A stretch of 64,000 bases of DNA from Bedellia somnulentella (taxonomy: Eukaryota; Arthropoda; Insecta; Lepidoptera; Bedelliidae). The translations under genes were made by a program, and so were the position numbers. How positions within the stretch are numbered: position 1 is the stretch's first letter; every line of letters begins with the position of its first letter. This document shows, in pieces, positions 45,335 to 56,044 of the stretch. The stretch is taken from contig OY755182.1 in the NCBI GenBank assembly GCA_963576735.1, positions 806,001 to 870,000 of the forward strand. The letters are read 5' to 3'. The notes below the pieces were generated by a model. The model did no database searches. It was not told the origin of the DNA and was given only the letters and a program-made list of their open reading frames with translations.

Positions 45335-45690
45335 ATTCATATATGTACTCACGCCGTAAGGTCCTAATTGGGGTAGGCAGAGACTATCAATCGCCACTTT
45401 GTACGATCCTCGCAAACCTCACTAGCTTCGTTCACATCCATCAATCGTTTCATACATACTCAGGCGCATTTTGACCTCTACTTACATTACCTTCCATATT
45501 GACTCTTTAGATCTCTTTTACCGATTTACTGTCATTCATCCTCTCTTTGTGCCCAAACTATCTCAACATTACTTTTTCTATCTTTTTTACAATATCATCT
45601 TTAACTTTATCTCACTCGTAATTGTTTCTCCTTTCAACTACCAAAAATGTTTTCCATTTGATAAGCCATAAGACTCTGAGTGAAAGACAA
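45335..45690 (-). repeat. LINE 3' end, decayed
   Basis: Counterpart of 6850-7230 with an internal deletion near 45463. Confidence 0.65.
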
Positions 45691-46045
45691 GAAGTACGGG
45701 CCGGGCGCCTAAACAACCCCTAAGGATTAAAATAATCATGATACAGAATGGTCAATTCCGAAGAGTTAATCCGGAGGGGTTTGTCACTAAAAGACATGCA
45801 AAGGTAACAGGTTCGGAGTTTTAGAATCTGTCCTCGGTAACTATATCTTCCATGTTACTACGAAAAATGCCAATAAAACAATTATAAAAAAGGTCTGTAA
45901 AAGTGAAAGCCATTTGAAAACTTTCAAAACGAAGTTACAAACTTGCTAACTTGCAAATTCTTGAGATTATAATCCATTCAAACTTTTTAACTTATACCGT
46001 TTTGGGCTTTATTCTAGAACCTATTATTAAATTGTTAGAATATTG

Positions 46046-46286
46046 TAGTGCCTGTTTAGAATGTCGCTACCCCTTTCTACCCACGGGTGTCGCAAGAGGC
46101 GACTAAGGGTATTGGGGCTTTTCATTGGATTTTTGGGCGATGCGGTTGGAGACCCATCACCAAAAACCTTTATTTTTACCATCTTTTCCCCACTCAACTT
46201 CCAAAAGTGGCTGAGGAATTTATAATTCCTTAGCTCTGGCTACCCCTTCAAGGGAAATATAGCCGTGAGTATATGTATGTATGTTA
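46046..46286 (+). repeat. SINE A copy
   Basis: Counterpart of 10078-10312. Confidence 0.85.
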
Positions 46287-46621
46287 GAATATTATGTTTA
46301 ACTAGTGGATCGGCCCAGCTTCGCACAGATAGCGTAGTTTTAAAAATATCTGAGGTTTCTTCAATCACTGCTCAACCTTCGTGAAATTTAGCGCAACTTT
46401 TAGCACTCCTGAATAGTGTAGCTTTGTGATTGTGAAATCGCTTTTATGAACGGTTCAGTATCTCCGAAAATAAACCCTTGCAAACAAAAGATCAGAGTTA
46501 CAATCTTTGCATAAATTATACATATACTCACGGCTATCTTTTGCCCGCGCAACCTTTACACAAAAATAATCCTTATAGCATGATTCAGTATTCACGTGCG
46601 ACGACAGGGCGCGATGGCTTA

Positions 46622-46796
46622 AGAGCTTATTCCATTACACTTTGTCGTTGCTGAATTCAGATGTCCTTCGAAGTTACTGCCGCAGACGCTTGTTATTCCA
46701 CTACAAATATTTCAGTTTGAACGTTATTCCACTAGTCTGAATTCAGATTCTGTGGCTTTCAGACGTCTTCATTCAGACAAATGGAATAAGTTCTTT
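46622..46796. mobile_element. MITE, TTA TSD, TTATTCCAT ends
   Basis: 175 bp, ends AGAGCTTATTCCAT and complement of AGAACTTATTCCAT (13 of 14). TTA at 46619-46621 and 46797-46799; the empty site is in copy 1 at about 10660. The motif ATTCCA recurs inside. PIF/Harbinger-like by target. Confidence 0.9.
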
Positions 46797-46855
46797 ATTT
46801 CATGTATAAGTTTGGTGTTTCTAAAGCAATTTCTATTATTATTTTTTTATTGAGG

Positions 46856-47045
46856 TAGGGAACGCAAACACTACTTACAAAGTATAAAACAAACAAAGGA
46901 TAGAAGAATTTCGCACTGGAAGCCATTGACACTGTAGCTCAATTGGCAGAGCGACCGACGGGGGCGTATACCCGAGGTCGCGGGTTCGAACCCCGCCAGT
47001 GTCGAAAATTTTCTTTCCTTTATTTATCTTTTAGTTATTTTTAGA
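46856..47045 (+). repeat. SINE C nested in Helitron
   Basis: Counterpart of 10880-11050; the tRNA-like head has a 4-bp duplication (GCGACCGACGGGGG). Confidence 0.75.
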
Positions 47046-47749
47046 CAATTTTATGTGGAATATTTAATCCATACATGATTTCTATGTAACTTTAACCATT
47101 AAGGCTGCACGAGCGATGGAAGCTTCAAAAATGGAGTTACTACTCCCATTTTCCCAAAATTCCCCTTCACTACACTGCTTAAAAGTACACAATAACCTGC
47201 CCAGGGGTATGAAAAATAATTCTACCATGTTTCATTAAAATCTGTGGAGTGTTTTTGTTTCCATAAAGAACATACAAACCGACTGCATTTTTGGCATCAA
47301 TATCGATCACTAATCACGCCTTGATGGTTATTTTGAAAATATATTTAATGTACAGAATTGACCTCTCTACAGATTTATTATAAGTAAAAATTATTATTTT
47401 GTTGTATGTTTTAAGTTTTCTTTTAATGTAAGAATTTGTTATCTTTTGTTACTAAAACCTTGTTACTTCCAGTAGAAAGCCCAATTTAATTAAAAAGGGC
47501 TAATTTTAAAAGGGTTAATCTTATTCTATTTTACTATGCCTTTTGAAGTCATGTATAGACAGCCTCCCATATATTAATAGCGCTACTCCATCTCTTCCTG
47601 TTGGATATATAGAAACTAACATAACCGTTAGTTATTTACATAACGTAACTTTTTAAATCATTGTTTTTAATGTAGCTGTAGACCCATCACAAAAGATCTT
47701 TATTTTACTATCTTCTTACTCCCGAATTTCAAGTGTCTGATTCTGACTA

Positions 47750-48023
47750 CCTACATACATACATACATATACTCACGGTTATAAATCCCTTAACGGGGTA
47801 GCCAGAGCTTTGGAATGAGAAATTCCTCAGCCACTTTTTGAAGTTGATTGGGGAAAAGATGGATAAAAGAATAATAAAGAAAGATAATAAATGTTTTTGG
47901 TGACGGGACTCCAACCACATCGCCCAAAAATCACTTAAAAAGCCTCTATACCCTTAGTCGCCTCTTACGATCACCCACGGGTAGGAATGGGGTAGTGTTA
48001 TTCTAAGCCGACACTACACGGCG
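47750..48023 (-). repeat. SINE A copy
   Basis: Counterpart of 11796-12063. Confidence 0.85.
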
Positions 48024-48550
48024 ACCTCTTTTGGGATTTAAGTGTAGGTATATGTAAGCTTAGTGTTTTCTGTGCAGTTGAATTGTGCGGCTTAGAATAG
48101 CGCTACCCCATTTCTTTCCGTGGGTTGTCGTAAGGGGTACTCATCTCCAAAAAATACCCAATATTTTTTGTACCGAAGTTTGGGCTATTCTTTAATTGGG
48201 ATTTATAACCGTCATTAAATATGTATGTTTGTATATTTAATGGTTATTTGACCCCATTTTCTATTATTCTTTATAAATCACTTAAAGTACAATTCAGTGT
48301 CTCACAACCGTCGTAATATACTTGGGAATCCCGGAACACATCTGTCGGTGTCCCGGGCAATCCCCTGACATATAGCCTGTGCTTTGTGCCGACCTCTCAC
48401 TGTTCTTGAAGCTTACTGAATTTAAACCGATAGGTTTATTTTATATACAGATTTCAAGTACAAACTTTGTATGCTTATTGGTGAATTTTTTCACACATAT
48501 GCTCACACTTTTCGGTCTTTTCAAATCACTAATCAAATGAATATATTGCT

Positions 48551-48795
48551 GTGTAGTGTCGGCTTAAAATAGCACTACCCCATTTCTTCCGGTGGGTGTA
48601 CGTAAGAGGCGACTAACGGTATTGGGGCTTTTAAGGGATTTTTCGGCGATGCGGTTGGAGACCCATCACCAACAACCTTTACTTTACCATCTTTTCCCCA
48701 CTCAAGTTTCCAAAAGTGGCTGAGGAATTTCTAATTCCTTAGCTCTGGCTACCTCTTCTCGGGATTTATAGCCGTGAGTATATGTATGTATGTAT
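48551..48795 (+). repeat. SINE A, copy 2 only
   Basis: GTGTAGTGTCGGCTTAAAATAG to the ATGTATGTATG tail. Absent from copy 1 at this place. Confidence 0.86.
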
Positions 48796-48842
48796 AAATG
48801 TAATCAAATAAAAAAACAAATGACTATAATAATACAAAATAT

Positions 48843-49070
48843 AACTGCCTCCGTGGTCTCGCGGTTAAGCGCTTGGCTTCAAGTACAGAGGTCTCAGGTT
48901 CGATCCCCGGGGGGTGGTACCTTACAAATTTAATTTGTAGGATTTCACCAAGTTTGGAAGGATATTGCAGGCTTGAATCACCTGATTATTTAGATGAAGA
49001 TGATTCCGTGCTTCGAAGGGCACGTTAAACCGTCGGTAACCGTAAATATGTATGTGTGTAATCAAATAGA
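48843..49070 (+). repeat. tRNA-derived SINE E
   Basis: Counterpart of 13012-13240; box A and box B intact. Confidence 0.82.
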
Positions 49071-49149
49071 AATCAAATGACTTTAAAATATCAGAAGAAT
49101 TGGTATGGCACGCAATATTAACGAAGTATATTAGCAATAATTAAAAAAG

Positions 49150-49300
49150 TGATTTTGTGGCGATGTTGTTGAAGACCCGTCTCCGACAACATTTATTATT
49201 ACCATCTTTTCCCAAATCAACTTCTAAAAGTGGCTGAGGAATTTCTCATTCCAAAGCTCTGGCTACCCCGTTAAGGGATTTATAGTCGTGCGTATATGTT
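49150..49300 (+). repeat. SINE A, 5' truncated
   Basis: Counterpart of 13313-13470. Confidence 0.78.
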
Positions 49301-49573
49301 AATTAAAAAATATAGCTTGACCTAGAGAAAACTATATGAAGGCAGTTTTTTTTTACTTTTCGTAGCCTAATCTATATGAAAAAGAAAATAAAATTTTACG
49401 AAATAAAAATCACAGCAACTTTAGCTCTCAAAACAACAAGCTGTTATCAAAGCAGTTACTCATAAGCTGCCACAAGCTAAGCTGCAGAGGGATTCAAGTG
49501 TTTCTGAGAAATTGTCAGCTTTTGTCGTAAAGATATGTTTTGGAACTTTCTCAGTCAAGAATGTTGAAATAGA

Positions 49574-49938
49574 CATAACATAACATAACATAAACGTTCA
49601 CGCCGAATATCCCCGAAGGGGTTGGCAGAGGTACTAATACTTCTGAACATCACGTGACTACGTCACCTGGTGTTCAGAGTACCCACGTTTTGCATGGACA
49701 GTGTACTCACGTGATAGGGGGCAGGCCTATCGCCATTTTGTACGAATACACTGTCACATGACTAAGTACAACTCAGCCATGTGGGTTTCCTCACGATGTT
49801 TTCCCTCACCGTTAACAACCATGATAAATTAACCACACATATGTCTTTAGAAAAGACAAATTGGTGTAGGCCCGACCCAGGATTTGAACACTAGTCGTTT
49901 GCACGATAACCGAGTGTTCTACCCACTGGGCTATCACG
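49574..49938 (-). repeat. SINE B, copy 2 only, 11-bp TSD
   Basis: 365 bp, GTTGAAATAGA at 49563-49573 and 49939-49949. The empty site is in copy 1 near 13733-13743. Confidence 0.93.
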
Positions 49939-49977
49939 GTTGAAATAGAACGAACGAATAAACACAAATTTAAGGTA

Positions 49978-50151
49978 ATACTACGTCTATCCGTGTCAAT
50001 TCACGGTAGCTCAATTGGCAGAGCGTCCGGGGCGTTTACCCGAGGTCGCTGGTTCGAACCCCGCCTGTGTCGAAATTTTTCTTTCCTTTATTTATTCTTT
50101 ATTTATTAGTAATAATCCCCACTTGAGGTTTTCATGAACAAAAAGATTTAA
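49978..50151 (+). repeat. SINE C, straight form, 14-bp TSD
   Basis: 174 bp, flanked by ACAAATTTAAGGTA at 49964-49977 and 50152-50165; copy 1 has the empty site near 13757-13770. It starts ATACTACGTCTATCCGTG, has the tRNA-like head, and ends TTCATGAACAAAAAGATTTA. This fixes the ends of the family and shows target-primed insertion. Confidence 0.92.
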
Positions 50152-51245
50152 ACAAATTTAAGGTAGTTGGGGTTCGATCTGATATTATATGTCGTCTCTC
50201 AATGGCTGTGTAGAGTCAGCTTATTGCTACCTGTTAGTGTTCGTAAGAGGCGACTAAGGGTATTTGGGCTTATTAAGCGATGCGGTTGAAGACCCATCAC
50301 CAACAACCTTTAAATTAAAATATTTTCCATACATAACTTCCAAGTAGCGAAAGTATTGTAGAATAAAGTATTATTTTTTATGGGTTTCAAACCACATCGA
50401 CCCAAACTTTCTTAAATAGCCCCGATAATATCCTCGTCACCTCTTAACATTAACCAAACATTAAATATAATATTTCACTTTAATAATATTAAAAAAAAAC
50501 TTGCAGCTTATTAGGAGACCCAGGGGCCAGCTTAAGTAGTGTTGCAAATTTTAATCCTTTCTTCGATAATAGTCAACAACGCAGTTTTTTTTTTAATTTT
50601 TAAAAAACCCTATGACCAGTAACCATATTATGTATGACCAAAAAAATGGCTTAATAAATGCGATATAAGCTGCCCCATATGATTTGACATCTATGATATG
50701 TCGTCTCATCAAAGCTATTAAAATACATTATGTTTCTTTACCCTTTATTCCTGGCTGGCACTTATAGTATGTATTATATGTATGCCGAAGTATAAATAAT
50801 TTATTTTATTTGTTTATAATTTATTAACAACCTCTCTCTTGTGTTCATTCCAACACTTTAATTTAAAAACAAACAACATCTGCTTCCTAATTGCCTCATT
50901 AAAAAGTTTAGGCATAAAAATAAGACATATTTTTCAGAGCGGCTCCAGTCATTACACTTTTGATGTTTGGGTTCGCGCCAACAGATGGCGTTAATATAAC
51001 CAAAGTTTTGGGACATGTAATTTGTATTCCTGCTAAATATTTCACTTGAATTTTAAGGTTAATTGGGATTCGAACTCCGACTCTTAGAACTTTTTTTATT
51101 TCTTTTAGATGTAAGCAGAGTTAAAGAATAGCAAAAGGTATCACAAACGTCTGGTAGAAATATTTTCCATCAACCTAAAGAAAGAAGAACTACGTAAAGA
51201 AGAGACAGCAGCCATATAAGAACACATTTACGACTACATAAATGG

Positions 51246-51566
51246 TTCAAATCTTTTTGTTCATGAAAACCTCATGTGGGGATTATTACTAATAAATAAA
51301 GAATAGATTAGGCGTTTTCAACATTTGCATTCTATCTGAAAAGGTAGACAAGTGGCCTTCCGAATTAGTAAAAAATTCGAAGGTAGGAAACGCAAACACT
51401 ACTTAAACGTGTAAACGAAATAAAGGATAGAAGAATTTCGCACTGGCAGCCAACTGACACGGTAGCTCAGTTGGCAGAGCGTCCGGGGCGTTTACCCGAG
51501 GTCGCGGGTTCGATCCCCGCCTGTGTCGAAATTTTTCTTTCCTTTATTTATTCTTTATTTATTAGT
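51246..51566 (+). repeat. SINE C, self-inverted form, 11-bp TSD
   Basis: 321 bp between TACATAAATGG at 51235-51245 and 51567-51577; the empty site is in copy 1 near 17475. The first 60 bp are the reverse complement of the end of the SINE C tail. The leader, tRNA-like head and the first part of the tail follow. Confidence 0.88.
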
Positions 51567-51689
51567 TACATAAATGGTGTTAAATAATGACAAGTTTTTG
51601 GAGCTATGAGTTCCCAATTTATTATATGTACTATCCCATCTCGTCATATGGAAATTGGTTGAAAACTCATCTCTAAATAATTTTAATCT

Positions 51690-52110
51690 TTTTAGGCAGT
51701 AAAACCTTATATGGGGATTATTACTAATAAATAAAGGAAAGAAAAAAATCGACACTGGCGGGGACCGAACCCGCGACCTTGGGTATACGCCCCCGTCGCT
51801 CTGTCAATTGAGCTACGGTGTCAATGGCTACAAGTGCGAAATGAAATTGGAATTCTTCTATCCTTTGTTTCTTTTACACTTTTAAGTAGTGTTTGCGTTC
51901 CCTACCTCCGATTTTTTTACAAATTCGGAAGGCCACTTGTCTACCTTTTCAGACAGAATGCAAATGTTAAGAACGCCTGACTATCACATACTTTGAATCT
52001 TTTTGTTCATGAAAACCTCATGTGGGGATTATTTCGAAACTGGCGGGAATCGAAAGTGTCGAATTTTTTCTTTCCTTTATTTATCCCCAATTTATTAGTA
52101 ATCATCTCTG
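51690..52110 (-). repeat. SINE C, reverse copies
   Basis: Counterpart of 17644-17984 plus 19219-19290 without the mariner. The tRNA-like block is 51751-51824. Confidence 0.75.
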
Positions 52111-52812
52111 AATATCCTTTATTTGTACATTTTCCCTCTCTGATTTTCTCAAATTGGTTGAGGCATTATTTAATACGAACCTCAAGTTACCCCTTGAAAG
52201 GCTGATAGCCGTGAGTGTAGGTAAATACAGTTATTTACTGCAAATTTGTGAATTCCGATGTTTATCCTCTTTTTTCCTCCGAGTTAACCACTTCCTTGGA
52301 CGTGACGTGACGCTCCTTCGCCGTGTTTGCACTGAAATTCTGGTTAACAACGGTAATATGGCCGTTTGTAGGGAATCATCTTTTTGGTGATTCTTTGAGA
52401 CCTATTTACCCCTTCAGCCACGTTCGTAACCAAATTTTCGTAACCAGATACGAATGTGGACTTTTTATCACTGTTTCGTAACCAGCTACAAATCACTAAG
52501 CACTCCCCTAAAAAACATAGAAATTAATGATTCGAGGACGTAATATTATAGAAATATTTTGAATATTGTTACTTTATACTCGCACCCGTTGTTCCCATTA
52601 GGGTAGGCAGAGACTATAGATCATCACTTTGTAAGATCCTGACAAATCTTGCTCTTAAACAAAAGTTGCATTATTATCAATATGGTAAACATATATCATT
52701 ATCATATTTATATTATTTATAAAGCTTATTTCTTTGATTTGAAATTGAAAGTGTCCCTCCTCCCAATTAGGCAAATTTCTTGTAGATCTTATTATGAATG
52801 AAATGAAATGAA

Positions 52813-53168
52813 AGCAACCGTGATAGATCAGTGGTTAGAACAACGCTCATCGTGCAGACAATGAGAGTTCAAACCCCGGGTCGGGCCTACACCAATTTGT
52901 CTTTTGTAAAGACATATATGTGTGGTTAATTTGTCATGGTTGTTGACGGTGAGGGAAAACATCGTGAGGAAACCCACATGGCTATGTTGTACTCAGTCAT
53001 GTGACAGTGTATTCGTACAAAACGACGATAGGCCTGCCCCCTATCACGTGAGTACACAGTCAAAGCCAAACGTGGGTACTCTGAACACGAAGTGACAACG
53101 TCACGTGATGTTCAGAAGTACATCTGCCAACCACTTCGGGGATATTCGGCGTGAACGTTTATGTTATG
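52813..53168 (+). repeat. SINE B copy
   Basis: Complete head (ACCGTGATAGATCAGTGG, GAGTTCAAACCCCGG) to TTCGGCGTGAACGTTTATG. Confidence 0.88.
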
Positions 53169-53605
53169 TTTTTTTTATGAATAAAAAAACGATTTCTTTC
53201 ATATAAACTAAAATTTAAATTGTATATTTCTTTTTCGCTTTAATTAGAGTGAAGGTAACTTTTTTAGACCCCATCGTTTCTGATGTAAATGGAAGCAGCC
53301 TACACACAGTGACGAGGTGTGTAAATATTGTGAGAAAGAAAACTCGGAATTCGTCGAATTTACGTGATTTTTATAGCATTTTACTAATGGCATAGAGATT
53401 AAAGGCGTTTGACATATTAATATGTATTGGTTTGCCAAACAAATAGAAGATTACGAATGAAACTTTAAATTTTCAAATGCAATGAAAGTTGTGTGCCTAT
53501 ATTCTGTTTAATAACGCATAAATTCATATAGACGGAATGGGTTTTAGTACAGATTGTATATTTGTTGTATGTGTAACTAAAGTGTTTATTCGCTTGATGT
53601 TCGTT

Positions 53606-53707
53606 TGCTTAAGTATCGTTTAGTCTCATTCAGTTGTTAAGATTTCAATGCGACAGAACGATACTTAAGTTGTTCTCAGCTGGAATACTCAATTCAGAAA
53701 TCGGGCG
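53606..53707. mobile_element. Fold-back MITE, partial
   Basis: Counterpart of 20640-20741. Confidence 0.8.
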
Positions 53708-53906
53708 TTAGTCTTGGGTGTTATTCATATGTGTATTATTTAATATTACCTAGTATAGTATTATATTATCTGTGATATTACTTGTAGATATATCTTTGAG
53801 TAAGTATTAGTATCGCATAATACAAGTCTTAGCAAGTCTAGGACTAACTTGATCTGATTGATTTATTATATGTCCGTGTATATTTATTATTTATTTATTT
53901 TTACAT

Positions 53907-54147
53907 ATATACATACATATACTCACGGCTGTTATTCCCTAGAGGGGTAGCCCGAGCCAAGGAATTATAAATTCCTCAGCCACTTTTAGAAGTTGTGGGG
54001 AAAAGATTGTAAAATAAAGGTTTTTGGTGATGGGTCTCCAACCGCATCGCCCAAAAATCCAATTAAAAGCCCCAATACCCTTAGTCGCTTTTTACGACAC
54101 CCGTGGATAGGAAGGGGTAGCGACATTCTAAGCCGGCACTACATTCA
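53907..54147 (-). repeat. SINE A copy
   Basis: Counterpart of 20906-21145. Confidence 0.87.
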
Positions 54148-54952
54148 TTTTTTTATTTTTATTCCCTAGTTTTATGATTTATATTTAATCTAACAAACAT
54201 TACCACAAAATTTCCGGGTTATCGCGCAATAATCACAAAATCGTTAAATCTATTTATATTTCGAGTTTTGACGTAAACAAAACAAAATGGTGGCCATAAC
54301 TCATTAATCATTGTCGGACGACCATCGAAATTGTAATTAAGAAGTTTACCCGAAGTGGGGAAAGTTTCAGGCAATGTTGACCCCAATAATTCAAATATGC
54401 ACGGCCTTAATGCTTCGATGCCGGAAGAACATCAAATGTACTTGTAGTTAAAAATATACTATTTATTGGTTGTGTACGGAACATATAGGACTTATAATGA
54501 CCATAATGATAATGAATTAAAGTATACTCTTAAAGGCAAATGAGGCAGTGATAGAAATATTTGCTCTGATTGTTGTTATTTGTTTCTAAATATTTACATG
54601 CCAGTCTTGGGGGAAAAAATCGGAACAAGAATAAGTGGAACAACAAATTTACTCTTGTTTTCAACCGACTTGAAAAAGGAGGTTTGATTGTATGTTTTAG
54701 TAATTTTTTGTTCTATTTTGTTTTGTGTTATGCTTTTCATGTACATATTGTGGATTTATATTTATATTTAGTTAGAAATTAGCTTTCTTTCAATGGTTGT
54801 GAAGTCGGTTCCATTTTGTTTTACACAGAAGTCCTACAATGCCCTGCGCGTTCAATACAACATGTTCAGGGCACTGTTTCGGTTGCCACGCTATTGTAGT
54901 GCCTCTGATAGGTTTGCCGATGCCAACGTGGATAACTTTTATGCGCTACATC

Positions 54953-55250
54953 ATACATACATACATATACTCACGGCTATAAATCCCTTAACGGGGTAGC
55001 CAGAGCTTTGGAATGAGAAATTCTTTAGCCACTTTTGGAAGTTGATTGGGGAAAAGATGGTAATAATAAATGTTTTTGGTGACGGGTCTCCAACCACATC
55101 GCCCAAAAATCACTTAAAAAGCCCCTATACCCTTAGTCGCCTCTTACGATCACCCACGGGTAGAAATGGGGTAGTGTTATTCTAAGCCGACACTACACGG
55201 CGAAGCCGACACTACGCGGCGATTTATTAGTATAATTATATATATAATTA
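54953..55250 (-). repeat. SINE A, copy 2 only, with 5' extra
   Basis: Flanked by TTATGCGCTA on both sides (left near 54940-54949, right near 55247-55256); the empty site is in copy 1 at about 21953. Beyond GACACTACACGGCG the start is repeated (AAGCCGACACTACGCGGCG) and followed by an AT-rich filler. Confidence 0.85.
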
Positions 55251-55322
55251 TGCGCTAATGGGGCAGAAAGTTGCCTCACTGATGAGCAGGGCGCAGCGGA
55301 ACTTAAAAAGAGTCTGTCGACG

Positions 55323-55560
55323 ACGTCCGTGGTCGAGTGGTTAGGTGACTAGCTCCTTGGTCCGGAGGTTGCGCGTTCGATCCCCGCTGAGAGCAACATT
55401 TGTGTGAAGAGCAGGATTGATTGTTTCTTAGTCTTTGATGTTATTTATATGTGTATTACGAGTATATAATATAAAATATATCGTCCAGTTAGTATCCCAT
55501 AATACAAGTCTTACTTAGTTTAGGGCTAAGTTGATCTGTGTATAATATGTCCGTAAAAAG
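55323..55560 (+). repeat. tRNA-derived SINE D
   Basis: Counterpart of 22024-22260; here box B reads CGTTCGATCCCC. Confidence 0.8.
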
Positions 55561-55775
55561 AAAAAAAGCAACAAGAACATGGTGGGTGACAGACTTGATT
55601 CAGCCCTGGTTGACAGAATCACCGAGCTACATGCTGCACTGGTTCGGTGAGCCTGTCTGCTGGGGGAGTTGGCATCAGATTCCAAGTAGGTTTGGTAATG
55701 ATTTATTTCTTTTTGTACTATTACTAACTTAATTTATTTGAGTTTCATACTACTAACAATCTATGGATATCAGAA

Positions 55776-55911
55776 GGGCAAGCACGAGCCGTGTTTAAAC
55801 TAGTTATCGCGTGGGATAAAGCAGCCATCTCTTACGCACTTACTTAGTATCGTATACTGCCATCTCATTCTAACTGTTATCGTGTCGATAAAATAGCGCT
55901 CGTGCTTGCTA
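55776..55911. mobile_element. MITE with perfect 12-bp TIR
   Basis: GCAAGCACGAGC at 55778-55789 and complement at 55898-55909. The copy 1 site near 23240 is empty. Related to 6073-6250. Confidence 0.8.
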
Positions 55912-55961
55912 TACAGGTCTGAAAATAAATTATATTTATTTTGGCATCACTTTTAGTTCCT

Positions 55962-56038
55962 CGCCTCTCCCATGGCCGAAAAAGAAAATATAAATTTGAA
56001 ATGGGAGAGGCGGTACTCCCCGACAAAAGAACAGTCGG
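55962..56038 (-). ncRNA. 3' UTR double hairpin of R4-like LINE
   Basis: A perfect 12-bp stem (55962-55973 with 56001-56012, CGCCTCTCCCAT) with a 27-nt loop, next to a 5-bp stem CCGAC/GTCGG (56020-56024 with 56034-56038). The position just before the 3' end suits an RT recognition structure for target-primed reverse transcription. Confidence 0.7.
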
Positions 56039-56044
56039 TCGGGG

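Larger units (their letters stand above)
46302..47390 (-). mobile_element. Helitron family 1 with two nested elements
   Basis: Counterpart of 10329-11431, here also holding the MITE at 46622-46796. The GACA tract is absent. Confidence 0.83.
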
